Assembly (NCBI RefSeq): GCF_004310295.1
Contig: NZ_SISB01000008.1
Location: 112,202-152,968, forward strand
Length of the DNA stretch: 40,767 nt
Reading direction: 5' to 3'
DNA from: Pseudomonas sp. BGI-2
GTDB taxonomy: Bacteria > Pseudomonadota > Gammaproteobacteria > Pseudomonadales > Pseudomonadaceae
The stretch's first letter is position 1; each line of letters starts with the position of its first letter. The translations under genes and the position numbers were made by a program. The notes below the pieces were generated by a model. It did not search any database and had not been told where the DNA came from. It worked only from the letters and a program-made list of their open reading frames with translations. Shown here piece after piece: positions 1-8,342 of this stretch.

Positions 1-1068
1 GCCATGCACGAACAGGCGAGCCGCCTGGCGCTGGTCAACAACGAGCCGGTGGTGCGTCCGGGTTCGGACGGGCATGTGTACCAGGACCGTACCGGTGGCA
101 CTGAAGCCAACTCGGTCTACGTCGACAACAAGATCGATGTCGGTAACTGGACCATCACCCCTGGCATCCGCTTCGAACACCTCAGCACCGACTGGCACGA
201 CCGCGCCGTGCTCGACACCGCCGGCAGACGCGTACTGGAGAAGAACCGCAGCATCGAAAGCAACGAGCCGCTGCCGGCCCTGAGCGTGATGTATCACCTG
301 TCGGAAGAGTGGAAGCTGTTCGCCAACTACGAAACATCGTTTGGCAGCCTGCAGTATTTCCAGCTCGGCCAGGGGGGCGCGGGGGACGAACCGGCCAATG
401 GCCTGGAGCCGGAAAAGGCCAAGACCTATGAAGTCGGCACGCGCTACAACAATGAGGTGTGGGGCGGCGAGTTGACGGCGTTCTACATCGACTTCGATAA
501 AGAGTTGCAATACATCAGCAACGACGCAGGCTGGACCAACCTCGGCGCGACCACGCACCAGGGCATCGAGGCATCGGTGCACTACAACATGGCGGCACTG
601 GACCCGCGACTCGACGGCCTGACCGCCAACGCCGGGTTCACTTACACCCGCGCCGTGTATGAAGGTGAAATTCCAGGCTTCAAGGGCCGTGACCTGCCGT
701 TCTACTCGCGCCAGGTAGCGACCGCCGGCCTGCGTTACGACATCAACCGCTGGACCTACAACCTCGACGCCTTCGCCCAGTCCAAGCAGCACTCACCAGG
801 CGTTGCAGTGAACGCCGACGGCAGCTTCACCAACAACTACATCACCGAAGGCAGCGCCGATGGTCAGTACGGCGACATTCCGGGTTACGTGACCTGGAAC
901 GTGCGTGGTGGTTACGACTTCGGCGCGCAGCTGTCGAACCTGAAAGTCGGCGCCGGGGTGAAAAACATCTTTGACAAGCAGTACTTCACCCGCTCCAGCG
1001 ACAACAACTCGGGGATGTACGTGGGTGCGCCGCGCACGTTCTTTGTGCAGGCCAGCGTCGGGTTCTGA
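1..1068 (+). CDS. fecA: FecA-like TonB-dependent ferric citrate receptor, 3' part
   Basis: This is the C-terminal part (about 355 residues) of an outer-membrane beta-barrel receptor; the plug domain and start lie outside the window. FecA imports ferric dicitrate with TonB energy. The sequence follows E. coli FecA closely as I remember it: GNWTITPGIRFEH, LPALSVMYHL, a FGSLQYFQLG loop, EPEKAKTYEVGTRY, GVKNIFDKQYFTRS near the end and a last barrel strand ending in phenylalanine, the usual signal for barrel insertion. The frame is open from base 1 and stops at 1066-1068. FecI/FecR regulators would be expected upstream but are not visible. A REP pair follows the stop. The FecA family is well supported; citrate as ligand is inferred from similarity. 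Confidence 0.9.
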   Translation, partial: AMHEQASRLALVNNEPVVRPGSDGHVYQDRTGGTEANSVYVDNKIDVGNWTITPGIRFEHLSTDWHDRAVLDTAGRRVLEKNRSIESNEPLPALSVMYHLSEEWKLFANYETSFGSLQYFQLGQGGAGDEPANGLEPEKAKTYEVGTRYNNEVWGGELTAFYIDFDKELQYISNDAGWTNLGATTHQGIEASVHYNMAALDPRLDGLTANAGFTYTRAVYEGEIPGFKGRDLPFYSRQVATAGLRYDINRWTYNLDAFAQSKQHSPGVAVNADGSFTNNYITEGSADGQYGDIPGYVTWNVRGGYDFGAQLSNLKVGAGVKNIFDKQYFTRSSDNNSGMYVGAPRTFFVQASVGF

Positions 1069-1086
1069 TAGACCGAGGTGACTTCA

Positions 1087-1176
1087 TTCGCGAGCAAGCC
1101 CGCTCCCACAGGTTCAGTGGCGTTCATGGATTTTGTGTTCGACACGGACACTGTGGGAGCGGGCTTGCTCGCGAAG
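1087..1176. repeat. REP pair (family A) between fecA and the MFS gene
   Basis: Two inverted copies of the family A unit (GCGAGCAAGCCCGCTCCCACA and its complement, 1089-1111 and 1151-1175) flank about 40 bases. They lie between two convergent genes, where they could form a hairpin in the transcripts from either side. Confidence 0.85.
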
Positions 1177-1244
1177 GCGGCTTCACAGTCGACAAAGCTG
1201 TTGTGTGACACACCGCTTCGCAATCCGACTTGCCCGCGAAGCTT

Positions 1245-2396
1245 TTAAACCCTCAACACTTTCCCGCCAATGGCCACCGCCACCAGCAGCACTGCCATCA
1301 ACCCAAACGCAAAACTCAAACTGCTGCCATGGGCGATGAAACCGATCACTGCCGGGCCAGCGAGAATCCCTGCGTAACCCAAGGTGGTAATGGCCGGCAC
1401 CGCAATATGCTCAGGCATGACCGTCTGTTTACCGACCGCGGTATACAGCACCGGCACAATATTCGAGCAACCCGCACCCAGTAACGCATACCCGACCAGC
1501 GCAGCCTCCCAGGCCGGCGCAAACGTCGCCAACGCCAGACCCGCCGCCGCCGTCAGGCCGCCGAACACCATCACTCGAGTCGCCCCCAGACGCCGGACAA
1601 TCCTGTCTCCAGTCAGCCGCCCGGCGGTCATGGTCAGCGCAAACGCCGCGTAACCCAGGCCCGCGTACGCTGTGTCGATCCCGCGTTCCTGCACCAGGAA
1701 CACCGCGCTCCAGTCGAGCGCCGCGCCTTCGGCGAGGAATACGATGAAACACATGCCGCCGATAAACAGCACGATGCCATGGGGCACCGCAAACGCAGGT
1801 CCCGAGCTTTCGCTGCCGTAAGGCAACAGGTGCGGCGCCGCTTTGAGCAAGGCCAGCACCAGCACGACAATCACCACCGCCATCGCCCCGAGCGGCGAAA
1901 GACCCAGGCCGAGCAGGGCGCTGACACCCGCTGCGCCGACAATCCCGCCGAGGCTGAACATCCCGTGAAACCCCGACATCATGTTCTTGCCGCTGGCGCG
2001 TTCGACGATCACCGCTTGCAGGTTCACCGTCGAATCCACCGTGCCCAGGCCTGCGCCGAACATGAACAGCGTGGCGATCAATGCCGGTATCGACGACACC
2101 GTTGCCAATAACGGCAACGCCGCGCAAATCAATAACGTTCCTCCGGTTGCCACTCGACGGCACCCGAAACGGGTCGCCAAGTGGCCAGCCATCGGCATCG
2201 CCAGAATCGAGCCCACCCCCAGGCACAGCAGCAACAGCCCGAGCGTTCCTTCGTCGAGCCCGGCCCGCGCCTTGGCATACGGCACCAGCGGCGCCCACGC
2301 GGCGATGCCCAGACCAGCGATGAAAAAGGCGATGCGGGTGGACATCTGTTCCAGGCGTCCGGGAACAAATGTGGCTTGGGTATTGAGGTTGGTCAT
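1245..2396 (-). CDS. MFS transporter
   Basis: A 383-residue inner-membrane carrier of the major facilitator superfamily with about 12 hydrophobic segments in two halves. The loop after helix 2 (GHLATRFGCRRVATGG) matches the family A-motif (GxLaDrxGrr), and DRIVRRLGATRVMVFGG is its second-half counterpart. The start MTNLNTQ was chosen because AAGGA lies 7 bases upstream; a longer reading frame exists but has no ribosome site. It belongs to the YbjJ-like set of small MFS proteins by general look, and the substrate is unknown. It is divergent from the Rieske gene, with a 271-base shared control region. Confidence 0.85.
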   Translation of the reverse strand: MTNLNTQATFVPGRLEQMSTRIAFFIAGLGIAAWAPLVPYAKARAGLDEGTLGLLLLCLGVGSILAMPMAGHLATRFGCRRVATGGTLLICAALPLLATVSSIPALIATLFMFGAGLGTVDSTVNLQAVIVERASGKNMMSGFHGMFSLGGIVGAAGVSALLGLGLSPLGAMAVVIVVLVLALLKAAPHLLPYGSESSGPAFAVPHGIVLFIGGMCFIVFLAEGAALDWSAVFLVQERGIDTAYAGLGYAAFALTMTAGRLTGDRIVRRLGATRVMVFGGLTAAAGLALATFAPAWEAALVGYALLGAGCSNIVPVLYTAVGKQTVMPEHIAVPAITTLGYAGILAGPAVIGFIAHGSSLSFAFGLMAVLLVAVAIGGKVLRV

Positions 2397-2564
2397 ATCG
2401 ATCCTTGGCAAAAAACGTCGCGTACCCAAGGGACAGTGACTTACCCATGGGGTTCGGTCAGCGTCCGCGCAGGTTTGCGGTCAGGCAGGGCGACATCGTT
2501 GCACAGCCGGCGCCTGTGTCGCGAGTGCAAGTGCTTCCATTGATCGGTCGGTTTACGGAGGAAC

Positions 2565-2587
2565 CTGTAAATTCTGACAGTTTACAG
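2565..2587. promoter_or_regulatory. Operator-like inverted repeat between MFS and Rieske genes
   Basis: CTGTAAA and its exact complement TTTACAG are separated by 9 bases in the divergent control region, about 80 bases before the Rieske start. The half sites resemble TyrR/PhhR boxes (TGTAAA-N6-TTTACA), but the spacing is 9 rather than 6. The regulator is unknown. Confidence 0.3.
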
Positions 2588-2667
2588 CACCTTTTTTTGC
2601 GCCTAGAACGAAGCCAGCTGTTCGCGATACATCAATGACTTGGTGATCAGGACAGACTGGAGGCGAT

Positions 2668-3819
2668 ATGGATCATCCCACTCAGGTTTTACTCTTGAAA
2701 TCTCTGCTCACAATGATTGAGCAGCGACAGACCAGCATGGCCGATGCCATTTACTTGAACCCTGTCGAGTCATATACCAGCCTCGTTCAGCTGCAACGGG
2801 AACAACGGCATCTGTTTGACTTGCGACCCTTGATGATCGGGCTTGGCTCGCAACTGGTTTGCCCGGGTGACTACCTGACCGACGATTTAAGCGGTGTGCC
2901 GGTTCTGGTCGTGCGCGACAACGAGGGATCATTGAACGCTTTCATCAATGTTTGCCGACATCGTGGTGCGAGGCTGCTGATCGGATCGGGAAACATCGCG
3001 GGTGCGATGACCTGTCCGTATCACGGCTGGGCCTATGGTCTGGATGGGCGGTTGCAACGGCTGAATCCACCCGGCAGTTTTGAGGGGTTGAGTTGCGCCG
3101 AACGCAATCTGACTCGCCTGAGTGTTCTGGAACAGCATGGGTTGATCTGGGTACACCCGATGCCGGGCGGGCAGATCAATGAAGCCGAAGTACTCGAACC
3201 GTTGGCCAATGAGGTTAGGGATTTCGGCTTCCAGCATTACTCGCACTACGAAACGAGGCGTTTACGCAGGCACTTTAACTGGAAAGTAGTGATCGATACG
3301 TTTCTGGAGAACTGGCATTTTTCAACCCTGCATCGGCAAACGGTGCTGCCGATTTTTATACCCAATACCAGTCATTTCGAAGGACTCGGAGCGAATTTAC
3401 GGCTGATCATGCCGCGTCGCTCCATTGTCGAGTTGTTCGGTCAACCCGAAGAGCAATGGGACCTGCTCCGGTATTCGGCAATTATCTACCTGCTGTTCCC
3501 CAATACGCTTCTGGTTTGGCAGGGCGATCATCTGGAGGTGTGGCGGATATTTCCCGCAGGCCCGGGATGCGTCGATCAATGCTTTATCGAAGTGTCGCTG
3601 CATGTTCCAACAGCACCAACGTCGTCAAAAGAGAAAGATCATTGGGACAAGAACATGACCCTTCTTATGAAGACCGTCGATGGCGAGGACTTTCAAATGG
3701 CCAGACATCTACAGAAAGGTTATGCCTCCAGCGCGCAACGCTACCTGACATTCGGCAGAAATGAGCCGGCCCTGCGCTATTTTCATTGTGCGATTCAGAC
3801 GGCAATCAACGGGCAGTAA
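2668..3819 (+). CDS. Rieske 2Fe-2S aromatic ring-hydroxylating oxygenase, large subunit type
   Basis: A 383-residue non-heme iron oxygenase. The N-terminal Rieske domain shows both cluster motifs, CRHRGARL (near residue 91) and CPYHGW (near residue 112). The catalytic domain has NWKVVIDTFLENWHFSTLH (near 205-225), where the two histidines are the expected mononuclear iron ligands. Such enzymes hydroxylate or demethylate aromatic or quaternary-amine substrates using electrons from a separate reductase; no reductase or ferredoxin gene is nearby, so a distant partner is inferred. The start at 2668 has GGAGG 5 bases upstream. The 3' end overlaps a convergent remnant gene by 14 bases. The substrate cannot be told from the sequence. 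Confidence 0.88.
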   Translation: MDHPTQVLLLKSLLTMIEQRQTSMADAIYLNPVESYTSLVQLQREQRHLFDLRPLMIGLGSQLVCPGDYLTDDLSGVPVLVVRDNEGSLNAFINVCRHRGARLLIGSGNIAGAMTCPYHGWAYGLDGRLQRLNPPGSFEGLSCAERNLTRLSVLEQHGLIWVHPMPGGQINEAEVLEPLANEVRDFGFQHYSHYETRRLRRHFNWKVVIDTFLENWHFSTLHRQTVLPIFIPNTSHFEGLGANLRLIMPRRSIVELFGQPEEQWDLLRYSAIIYLLFPNTLLVWQGDHLEVWRIFPAGPGCVDQCFIEVSLHVPTAPTSSKEKDHWDKNMTLLMKTVDGEDFQMARHLQKGYASSAQRYLTFGRNEPALRYFHCAIQTAINGQ

Positions 3820-4185
3820 AGCGTGTCACTGCGATGACCTGCGTCCCTTCCACCAAGATGTGCAAAAGCGCCGCCGGACGGGCATGCTCCCCGTCGAAAC
3901 ATTCAACAATGACGGTGTTGGCCGCTGTCGCCTGAACCGACAAGCGATGTGCATGGCGCAGCAGGCGTTTGATCACGGCACTCAGGGACGTGGGAGGTTT
4001 GCCCTTGCGGACTTGCTCGCAAAACGCGAGCGCCACCTCACGCGGTGGAGGTGCGGGAGGTGAGACAATTGCGGCTTCGTCAAACAGTCGATTGAACTGA
4101 TCGGCCGTGGCCACGGCCCTCGGGAAACCGACGAAGGCTGAAGCCTGCAGTACTATCCCGGTGATCTCTCCCGGCGCGTCAGCCA
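3806..4185 (-). pseudogene. Remnant of a carboxymuconolactone-decarboxylase-like protein
   Basis: Reading leftwards from about 4185, the frame gives APGEITGIVLQASAFVGFPR, which fits the end of the carboxymuconolactone decarboxylase (AhpD-like) fold, usually G.TREEI.E...Q.A.Y.GFP.A. A second module of about 75 residues follows (VQATAANTVIVECFDGEHAR...LLHILVEGTQVIAVTRFTAR) that has the look of an NTF2/SnoaL-type domain. The N-terminal part of the decarboxylase domain, with its active-site cysteines, is absent; homology stops where the DapF-like fragment begins on the other strand. The stop at 3806 lies inside the end of the Rieske gene. I read this as a 3' fragment left by a deletion or rearrangement. 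The family assignment is moderate. Confidence 0.5.
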
Positions 4186-4642
4186 TGTGCAGCCGTTGTC
4201 GGCGCTTGATCCTGCCTGGAACCGCAGCCAGTTTGTGCGCATCGGTAATCCGCATTGCGTGACGTTGCTGGCAAATGCCAACGCGTTGCCAAGTAATGAG
4301 CAGATGCGTGAACCGCCATTGGCCCATGGCTTGATGCGCATTGCCTACGCCGCACCGGCCGGGGCTGGGCAACCGTGTGCGGCGGGGGTGAATTTGCAAT
4401 GGGCGATGCTTGAGTCCGAGGGGCGAGTCGTGGCGCGGGTGTTTGAGCGTGGAGAAGGGCCGACGGCGTCGTCGGGCACCAGCGCCAGTGCAGTGGCGTG
4501 TGCCGCGTGGCGGGTGGGTTGGGTGATGGCGGGAGAGGTGAAAGTGGTGATGCCGGGCGGCACGGCGCCGATTTTGTTGGAGGCATTGGAGGGGGAATTG
4601 ATTCGGGTCAGGCTGTTTGGTATGGCGCGGTTGATGGGTTGA
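4142..4642 (+). pseudogene. Truncated DapF-like epimerase, C-terminal half
   Basis: The frame (GTG at 4187, open back to 4142) encodes the second half of a diaminopimelate-epimerase fold: FVRIGNPHCV, VNLQWAMLESEGRVVARVFERGEGPTASSGTSASA, and MPGGTAPILLEALEGELIRVRLFG. A whole DapF has about 275 residues; only about 150 remain, and the first catalytic cysteine half is gone. The remaining half has SSGTSAS where DapF has ACGTGAC, so the second catalytic cysteine is a serine. The source was therefore probably a paralogue, not the lysine-pathway enzyme. A stop codon (4139-4141) closes the frame just before the junction with the opposing remnant. It is almost certainly not functional. Confidence 0.6.
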
Positions 4643-4652
4643 ATTGAAGATT

Positions 4653-4713
4653 GCCTTCGCGAGCAAGCCCGCTCCCAGAGGGATCGGTGTCGGGCACAAA
4701 TCCCTGTGGGAGT
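4653..4713. repeat. Truncated REP pair (family A)
   Basis: One full unit (TTCGCGAGCAAGCCCGCTCCCA) faces an inverted copy that stops after CTGTGGGAG. It marks the left edge of the AT-rich region. Confidence 0.7.
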
Positions 4714-4919
4714 TGACTTGTTTTTCGAAGGTCATAATGCCGAGCATGCTCAAAAAACTTGCAAAATACTTTCAATATATTTGCGTTGCAGACCCTGCAA
4801 AATTTTTTACCTATCCTAAAAGTACGAAAAGGCACAAGACTAAGATTTTGAATCTTATGCCTCTTGCACTTTTTAACTTAACTATCTTAAATAGGTTGAG
4901 ATCTAAATTGAGAGTAGAT
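4714..4919. other. AT-rich gap without a recognisable gene
   Basis: Base composition drops sharply compared with neighbouring genes. Short frames exist on both strands, but none has a ribosome site or recognisable content. It adjoins the decayed gene to the right and is probably part of the same foreign segment. Confidence 0.5.
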
Positions 4920-5515
4920 TTAGAGTTTTCCTCTGAAGAGGCCTCCAAGTGCTTCACGTGGTTCGGTTGTTTCAGGTTTTTTAATGGAAAATATAGCTGA
5001 ATAATATAATACTTCACTTTCCTGCCGCCCCTCCAGCCCCCTCCCTGTTGGGCGCTCTACAGTTACAGATGTTGTGTCGAAGCTAAGGAGTTTTTCTATG
5101 CGATTAGTATGGGCCGGGAAGCCGTCAAACCCACCCCAGATTTCTACTTTATTTCCTATACCAATTTTATTGAGTTCTTCCTGCGCTTTGCTGCTGTCCA
5201 TGATCAAAATCCCAATTTCATTAATGAAACCAAACTCTAGTCGCTCTCCAAACTTGCTTCACCTGTAATAACTGACAGTTTTTTAGAACGGTTTAATACA
5301 TCTATATCGTAAGTTCAGCTATTGGCAGTTGTAGCCGATGAAATGCCAAATTTTGTGTTAACTGAATCGTTTAGGGTCGCAACGAGCTTGATCACTTTTT
5401 CCTTAAGCTTTCGCCTGTCAAATGAAATGCCGAGAGCCGCGATGTGCTGGACGTCTATTGCTCGACGTATGGATGCGGAATAGTTCTGACTTGGGATTGG
5501 GCGCCTTTCTGGGCT
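4920..5515 (-). pseudogene. Decayed AT-rich gene of unknown function
   Basis: Pieces of one protein can be read from about 5515 down to 4920. A first piece (AIDVQHIAALGISFDRRKLK, then EKVIKLVATLNDSVNTKFGI) ends at an in-frame TGA (near 5332). The same frame then continues (TYDIDVLNRSKKLSVITGEA) and must shift by one base near 5257 to join KFGERLEFGFINEIGILIMD and KVEIWGGFDGFPAHTNRIEK, ending at 4920. The last piece alone could be a 95-residue protein from a TTG start at 5207, but has no good ribosome site. I do not recognise the family. The low GC content and the frame lesions suggest a transferred gene that has decayed. Confidence 0.45.
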
Positions 5516-5536
5516 TCTTCATTTGTAGTAGCTGCC

Positions 5537-5606
5537 GAACGCAAGCCGGCTCCCACAGGGGGCTGTCGTTCACAGATCCTTGTGGGAGCGAGCTTGCTCG
5601 CGATAG
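5537..5606. repeat. REP pair (family A variant)
   Basis: GCAAGCCGGCTCCCACAG and an inverted TGTGGGAGCGAGCTTGCTCGCGAT lie between codA and the decayed gene, just beyond the point where the decayed frame fades out. Confidence 0.7.
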
Positions 5607-5629
5607 GGCCATCAGATTCAACGAAAATC

Positions 5630-6877
5630 TCAGCTCAAATCACCACTGAATTCCACCACCGGCATCGTCCGCTTCATCAGTACCTTGCCATCGCGAACCG
5701 AATACAACGGCAACCCCTGACTGCGGATCACCTCGTAGTCACTGTCCGCCGACAGGATCAGTAAATTTGCCGGCCGTCCGGCCTCCAGCCCATAACGGTC
5801 CCCAAGGTTCATGGCCTTGGCGCTGTTGTCGGTGACCAGGTCCAGCGCACTTTGCAGGTTGCGGTAACCGAGCATGTGGCAGATGTGCAGACCGGCTTCC
5901 AGCACCCGCAAAATGTTGCCATTGCCCAGCGGATACCACGGGTCAACGATCGAGTCCTGGCCGAAACACACGTTCATGCCTGCTTCCAGCAACTCATTCA
6001 CCCGGGTCACGCCCCGGCGTTTCGGGAAGTTGTCGAAGCGCCCTTGCAGGTGAATGCTTTCGGTGGGGCAGGAGACAAAACTGATGCCTGAATGCCCGAG
6101 CAGGCGGAAGAGTTTGGCGCAGTAGGCGTTGTCATAAGAACCCATGGCCGTGGTGTGGCTGGCGGTCACCCGTGAACCCATGTCGCGGCTGCGGGCTTCT
6201 TCGGCCAGCACTTCCAGAAAGCGTGAATGCGGGTCGTCGGTTTCGTCGCAATGCACGTCCACCAGGCAGCCAGTGCGCTCGGCCAGGTCCATCAGAAACT
6301 TCACCGAGCTGACGCCCTGATCGCGGGTGTATTCGAAGTGTGGAATACCGCCGACCACATCGGCGCCCATGCTGATCGCTTCTTCCATCAGTTCCCGTCC
6401 GTTGCGATAGGACTCGATGCCTTCCTGCGGGAACGCGACGATTTGCATGTCGATCAGGTGGCGGCTTTCCTCGCGCACTTCGAGCATCGCCTTGAGCGCG
6501 GTCAGTTGCGGGTCGGTGACGTCGACGTGGGTGCGCACATGCTGGATGCCGTGGGCGGCGAGGGTCTGGATGGTTTTCTTGGCGCGGGTCTTGGTGTCTT
6601 CCTCGGTGATGGTCACCTTGCGTTCGCCCCAACACTCGATGCCTTCGAACAGCGTGCCGCTCATGTTCCAGCGCGGTTCGCCGGCGGTGAGGGTCGCGTC
6701 GAGGTGAATGTGTGGTTCGACAAAGGGTGGCACCACCAGGTTGCCGCCGGCGTCGAGGTCGTCGGGGCCCAGGGTCGGGGCTTCGGTCTGACGGGCGATG
6801 GTGCGGATCAGGCCGTTTTCCAGGTGCAACTCATGCAGGCCTTCTTGGTTGCGCAGGCGGGCGTTGATGATGTGCAT
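5630..6877 (-). CDS. codA: Cytosine deaminase
   Basis: A 415-residue metal-dependent amidohydrolase that converts cytosine to uracil and ammonia (pyrimidine salvage, cytosol). Metal ligands are visible: PHIHLD (H56, H58), VDVHCDETDD (histidine and the acid), ASHTTAM, and GQDSIVDPW near the C-terminal end with the catalytic aspartate. The length matches E. coli CodA (427). The start MHIINAR was chosen over an upstream start because AAGGA lies 8-9 bases before it and it aligns with the family. It lies 13 bases downstream of codB on the same strand, so codB-codA form an operon in which the permease brings in cytosine and this enzyme deaminates it. Confidence 0.93.
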   Translation of the reverse strand: MHIINARLRNQEGLHELHLENGLIRTIARQTEAPTLGPDDLDAGGNLVVPPFVEPHIHLDATLTAGEPRWNMSGTLFEGIECWGERKVTITEEDTKTRAKKTIQTLAAHGIQHVRTHVDVTDPQLTALKAMLEVREESRHLIDMQIVAFPQEGIESYRNGRELMEEAISMGADVVGGIPHFEYTRDQGVSSVKFLMDLAERTGCLVDVHCDETDDPHSRFLEVLAEEARSRDMGSRVTASHTTAMGSYDNAYCAKLFRLLGHSGISFVSCPTESIHLQGRFDNFPKRRGVTRVNELLEAGMNVCFGQDSIVDPWYPLGNGNILRVLEAGLHICHMLGYRNLQSALDLVTDNSAKAMNLGDRYGLEAGRPANLLILSADSDYEVIRSQGLPLYSVRDGKVLMKRTMPVVEFSGDLS

Positions 6878-6890
6878 CAGGCGAATCCTT

Positions 6891-8162
6891 TTATAGATCT
6901 TGTAATGGAGCTTCAGCAGCACGGGCACCCAGTACGCTGGTCAGTAACACATACGTTAGCGCGGCAGCGGCAATCCCTACCAGTGGCGCGATCCAGGGCG
7001 AGCTGAACGCGGCGACGGTGCCGACGGCATAGGCGGTCAAACCGGGCCAGTTGAACGCCGGCAATCGAGCATCGGCCAGACGAGGATATTGACCACGATA
7101 GCGGAAGAAAAAATCCGCCATGATGACCCCACCTATCGGCGGTATGACCGTGCCCAACAGGATCAGATAAGGCACCAGCATGTCGTACATGCCCAGCAGT
7201 GCGAGCAATGTGCCGATCACCGCGCCGGCCAGGGTCACGGTTTTGCGACGACCGGTGCGCAGCAGGTTGCAGCCGGCGACGGCGAAGTTGTAGATGGTGT
7301 TGTCCTGGGTGCTCCAGATGTTGAGCAGCAACATGGCCATCGCGGCCATGGCGAAACCTTGCAACAGCAGTACTTCGACCACGTCCGGTTGCTGGTAGAC
7401 GATGGCCCCGTAGGCACCGATCAACACCATCAAGCCGTTGCCGATAAAAAAGCCGATCAGGCTCGCCAGCACTGCGACTCGGGCGGAGCGGGAGAAGCGC
7501 GTCCAGTTGGTCGCCTGGGTGGCGCCGCTGACGAAGGTGCCGAACACCAAGGTAATCGCGGTCGACCAATCCAGCGTTCCCGTCGGGACCACCGCCAGCA
7601 ACCCATCGAGCCCGCCGACCTTTACCGTGGCGACCCACATCGACAGCATCAGCAGCAACATCATCGCCGGCACCGCGATGTACGAGAGGATTTCCAGCCC
7701 GCGATAACCGACATACGCGGTAGCGCAAAAGGCCAGGCCGAACAACACCATCAGGCCCAGAACGGCACCCTCACTCAGTTCGAAATACTTGCCCAGCACC
7801 ACGGCGGCCGTGGCCGTGCCCCAGGCGTACCAGCCGATCTGGGTGAAGCCTAGGATCAAGTCGCTGAGCTTGCTGCCGACCTCACCGAAGCAAAAACGCC
7901 CCATCAATACCGAATTCAGGCCGCTTTTGAAGGCGATGTAACCCAGGCCAGCGGCGTAGATCCCCAGCAACAGATTGCCGACGATGATCACTGCCATCAT
8001 CTCGCCAAAACTGAACGCTACGCCGAGCTTGCCGCCAGCGAACATCGTGGCGGTGAAGAAGGTGAAACCCAGCAGCACCATGGCCGTGGAGGCGAGGCCC
8101 TTGCGGGCATGCATCGGCACTTCGCTTAGGGGGTAATCGTTGCCCGGATCGTTTTGCGTCAT
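6891..8162 (-). CDS. codB: Cytosine permease
   Basis: A 423-residue inner-membrane transporter of the NCS1 family with about 12 hydrophobic segments, beginning NDYPLSEVPMHARKGLASTA as in E. coli CodB. Family features include GYIAFKSGLNSVLMGRFCFG, QIGWYAWGTA, the loop ATNWTRFSRSARVAVLAS and the late PPIGGVIMADFFFRYRG. It takes up cytosine for the downstream deaminase. The start at 8162 is preceded by AAGGAACGCCAC, a good ribosome site; the longer frame to 8216 is not needed. The gap from 8163 to 8342 holds a half repeat and probably the operon promoter, though no regulator gene is adjacent. Confidence 0.93.
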   Translation of the reverse strand: MTQNDPGNDYPLSEVPMHARKGLASTAMVLLGFTFFTATMFAGGKLGVAFSFGEMMAVIIVGNLLLGIYAAGLGYIAFKSGLNSVLMGRFCFGEVGSKLSDLILGFTQIGWYAWGTATAAVVLGKYFELSEGAVLGLMVLFGLAFCATAYVGYRGLEILSYIAVPAMMLLLMLSMWVATVKVGGLDGLLAVVPTGTLDWSTAITLVFGTFVSGATQATNWTRFSRSARVAVLASLIGFFIGNGLMVLIGAYGAIVYQQPDVVEVLLLQGFAMAAMAMLLLNIWSTQDNTIYNFAVAGCNLLRTGRRKTVTLAGAVIGTLLALLGMYDMLVPYLILLGTVIPPIGGVIMADFFFRYRGQYPRLADARLPAFNWPGLTAYAVGTVAAFSSPWIAPLVGIAAAALTYVLLTSVLGARAAEAPLQDL

Positions 8163-8307
8163 GTGGCGTTCCTTGCTGAATGGGGGACGCGGGAGGGGGT
8201 GCAGTGGTCGTGCCAAGCGGGAATGGCTTAGTTATGTATAGACGAGCGCGGGCGTTAGGAGGGTGGTCGGCACGAAAACAGTGCATCTGCAGGAACATGG
8301 AATCCAT

Positions 8308-8335
8308 GTAGGAGCGACCTGTGGCGAGGGGATTT
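8308..8335. repeat. Half copy of the family B repeat
   Basis: GTAGGAGCGACCTGTGGCGAGGGGATTTGG matches one outer arm of the family B palindrome; the matching second arm is missing. Confidence 0.55.
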
Positions 8336-8342
8336 GGTTTCT

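Noticed and set aside
4644..5000. Plus-strand 118-residue frame at the edge of the AT-rich region
   Set aside because: Its first residues are a translated REP unit and it overlaps the more convincing minus-strand remnant.
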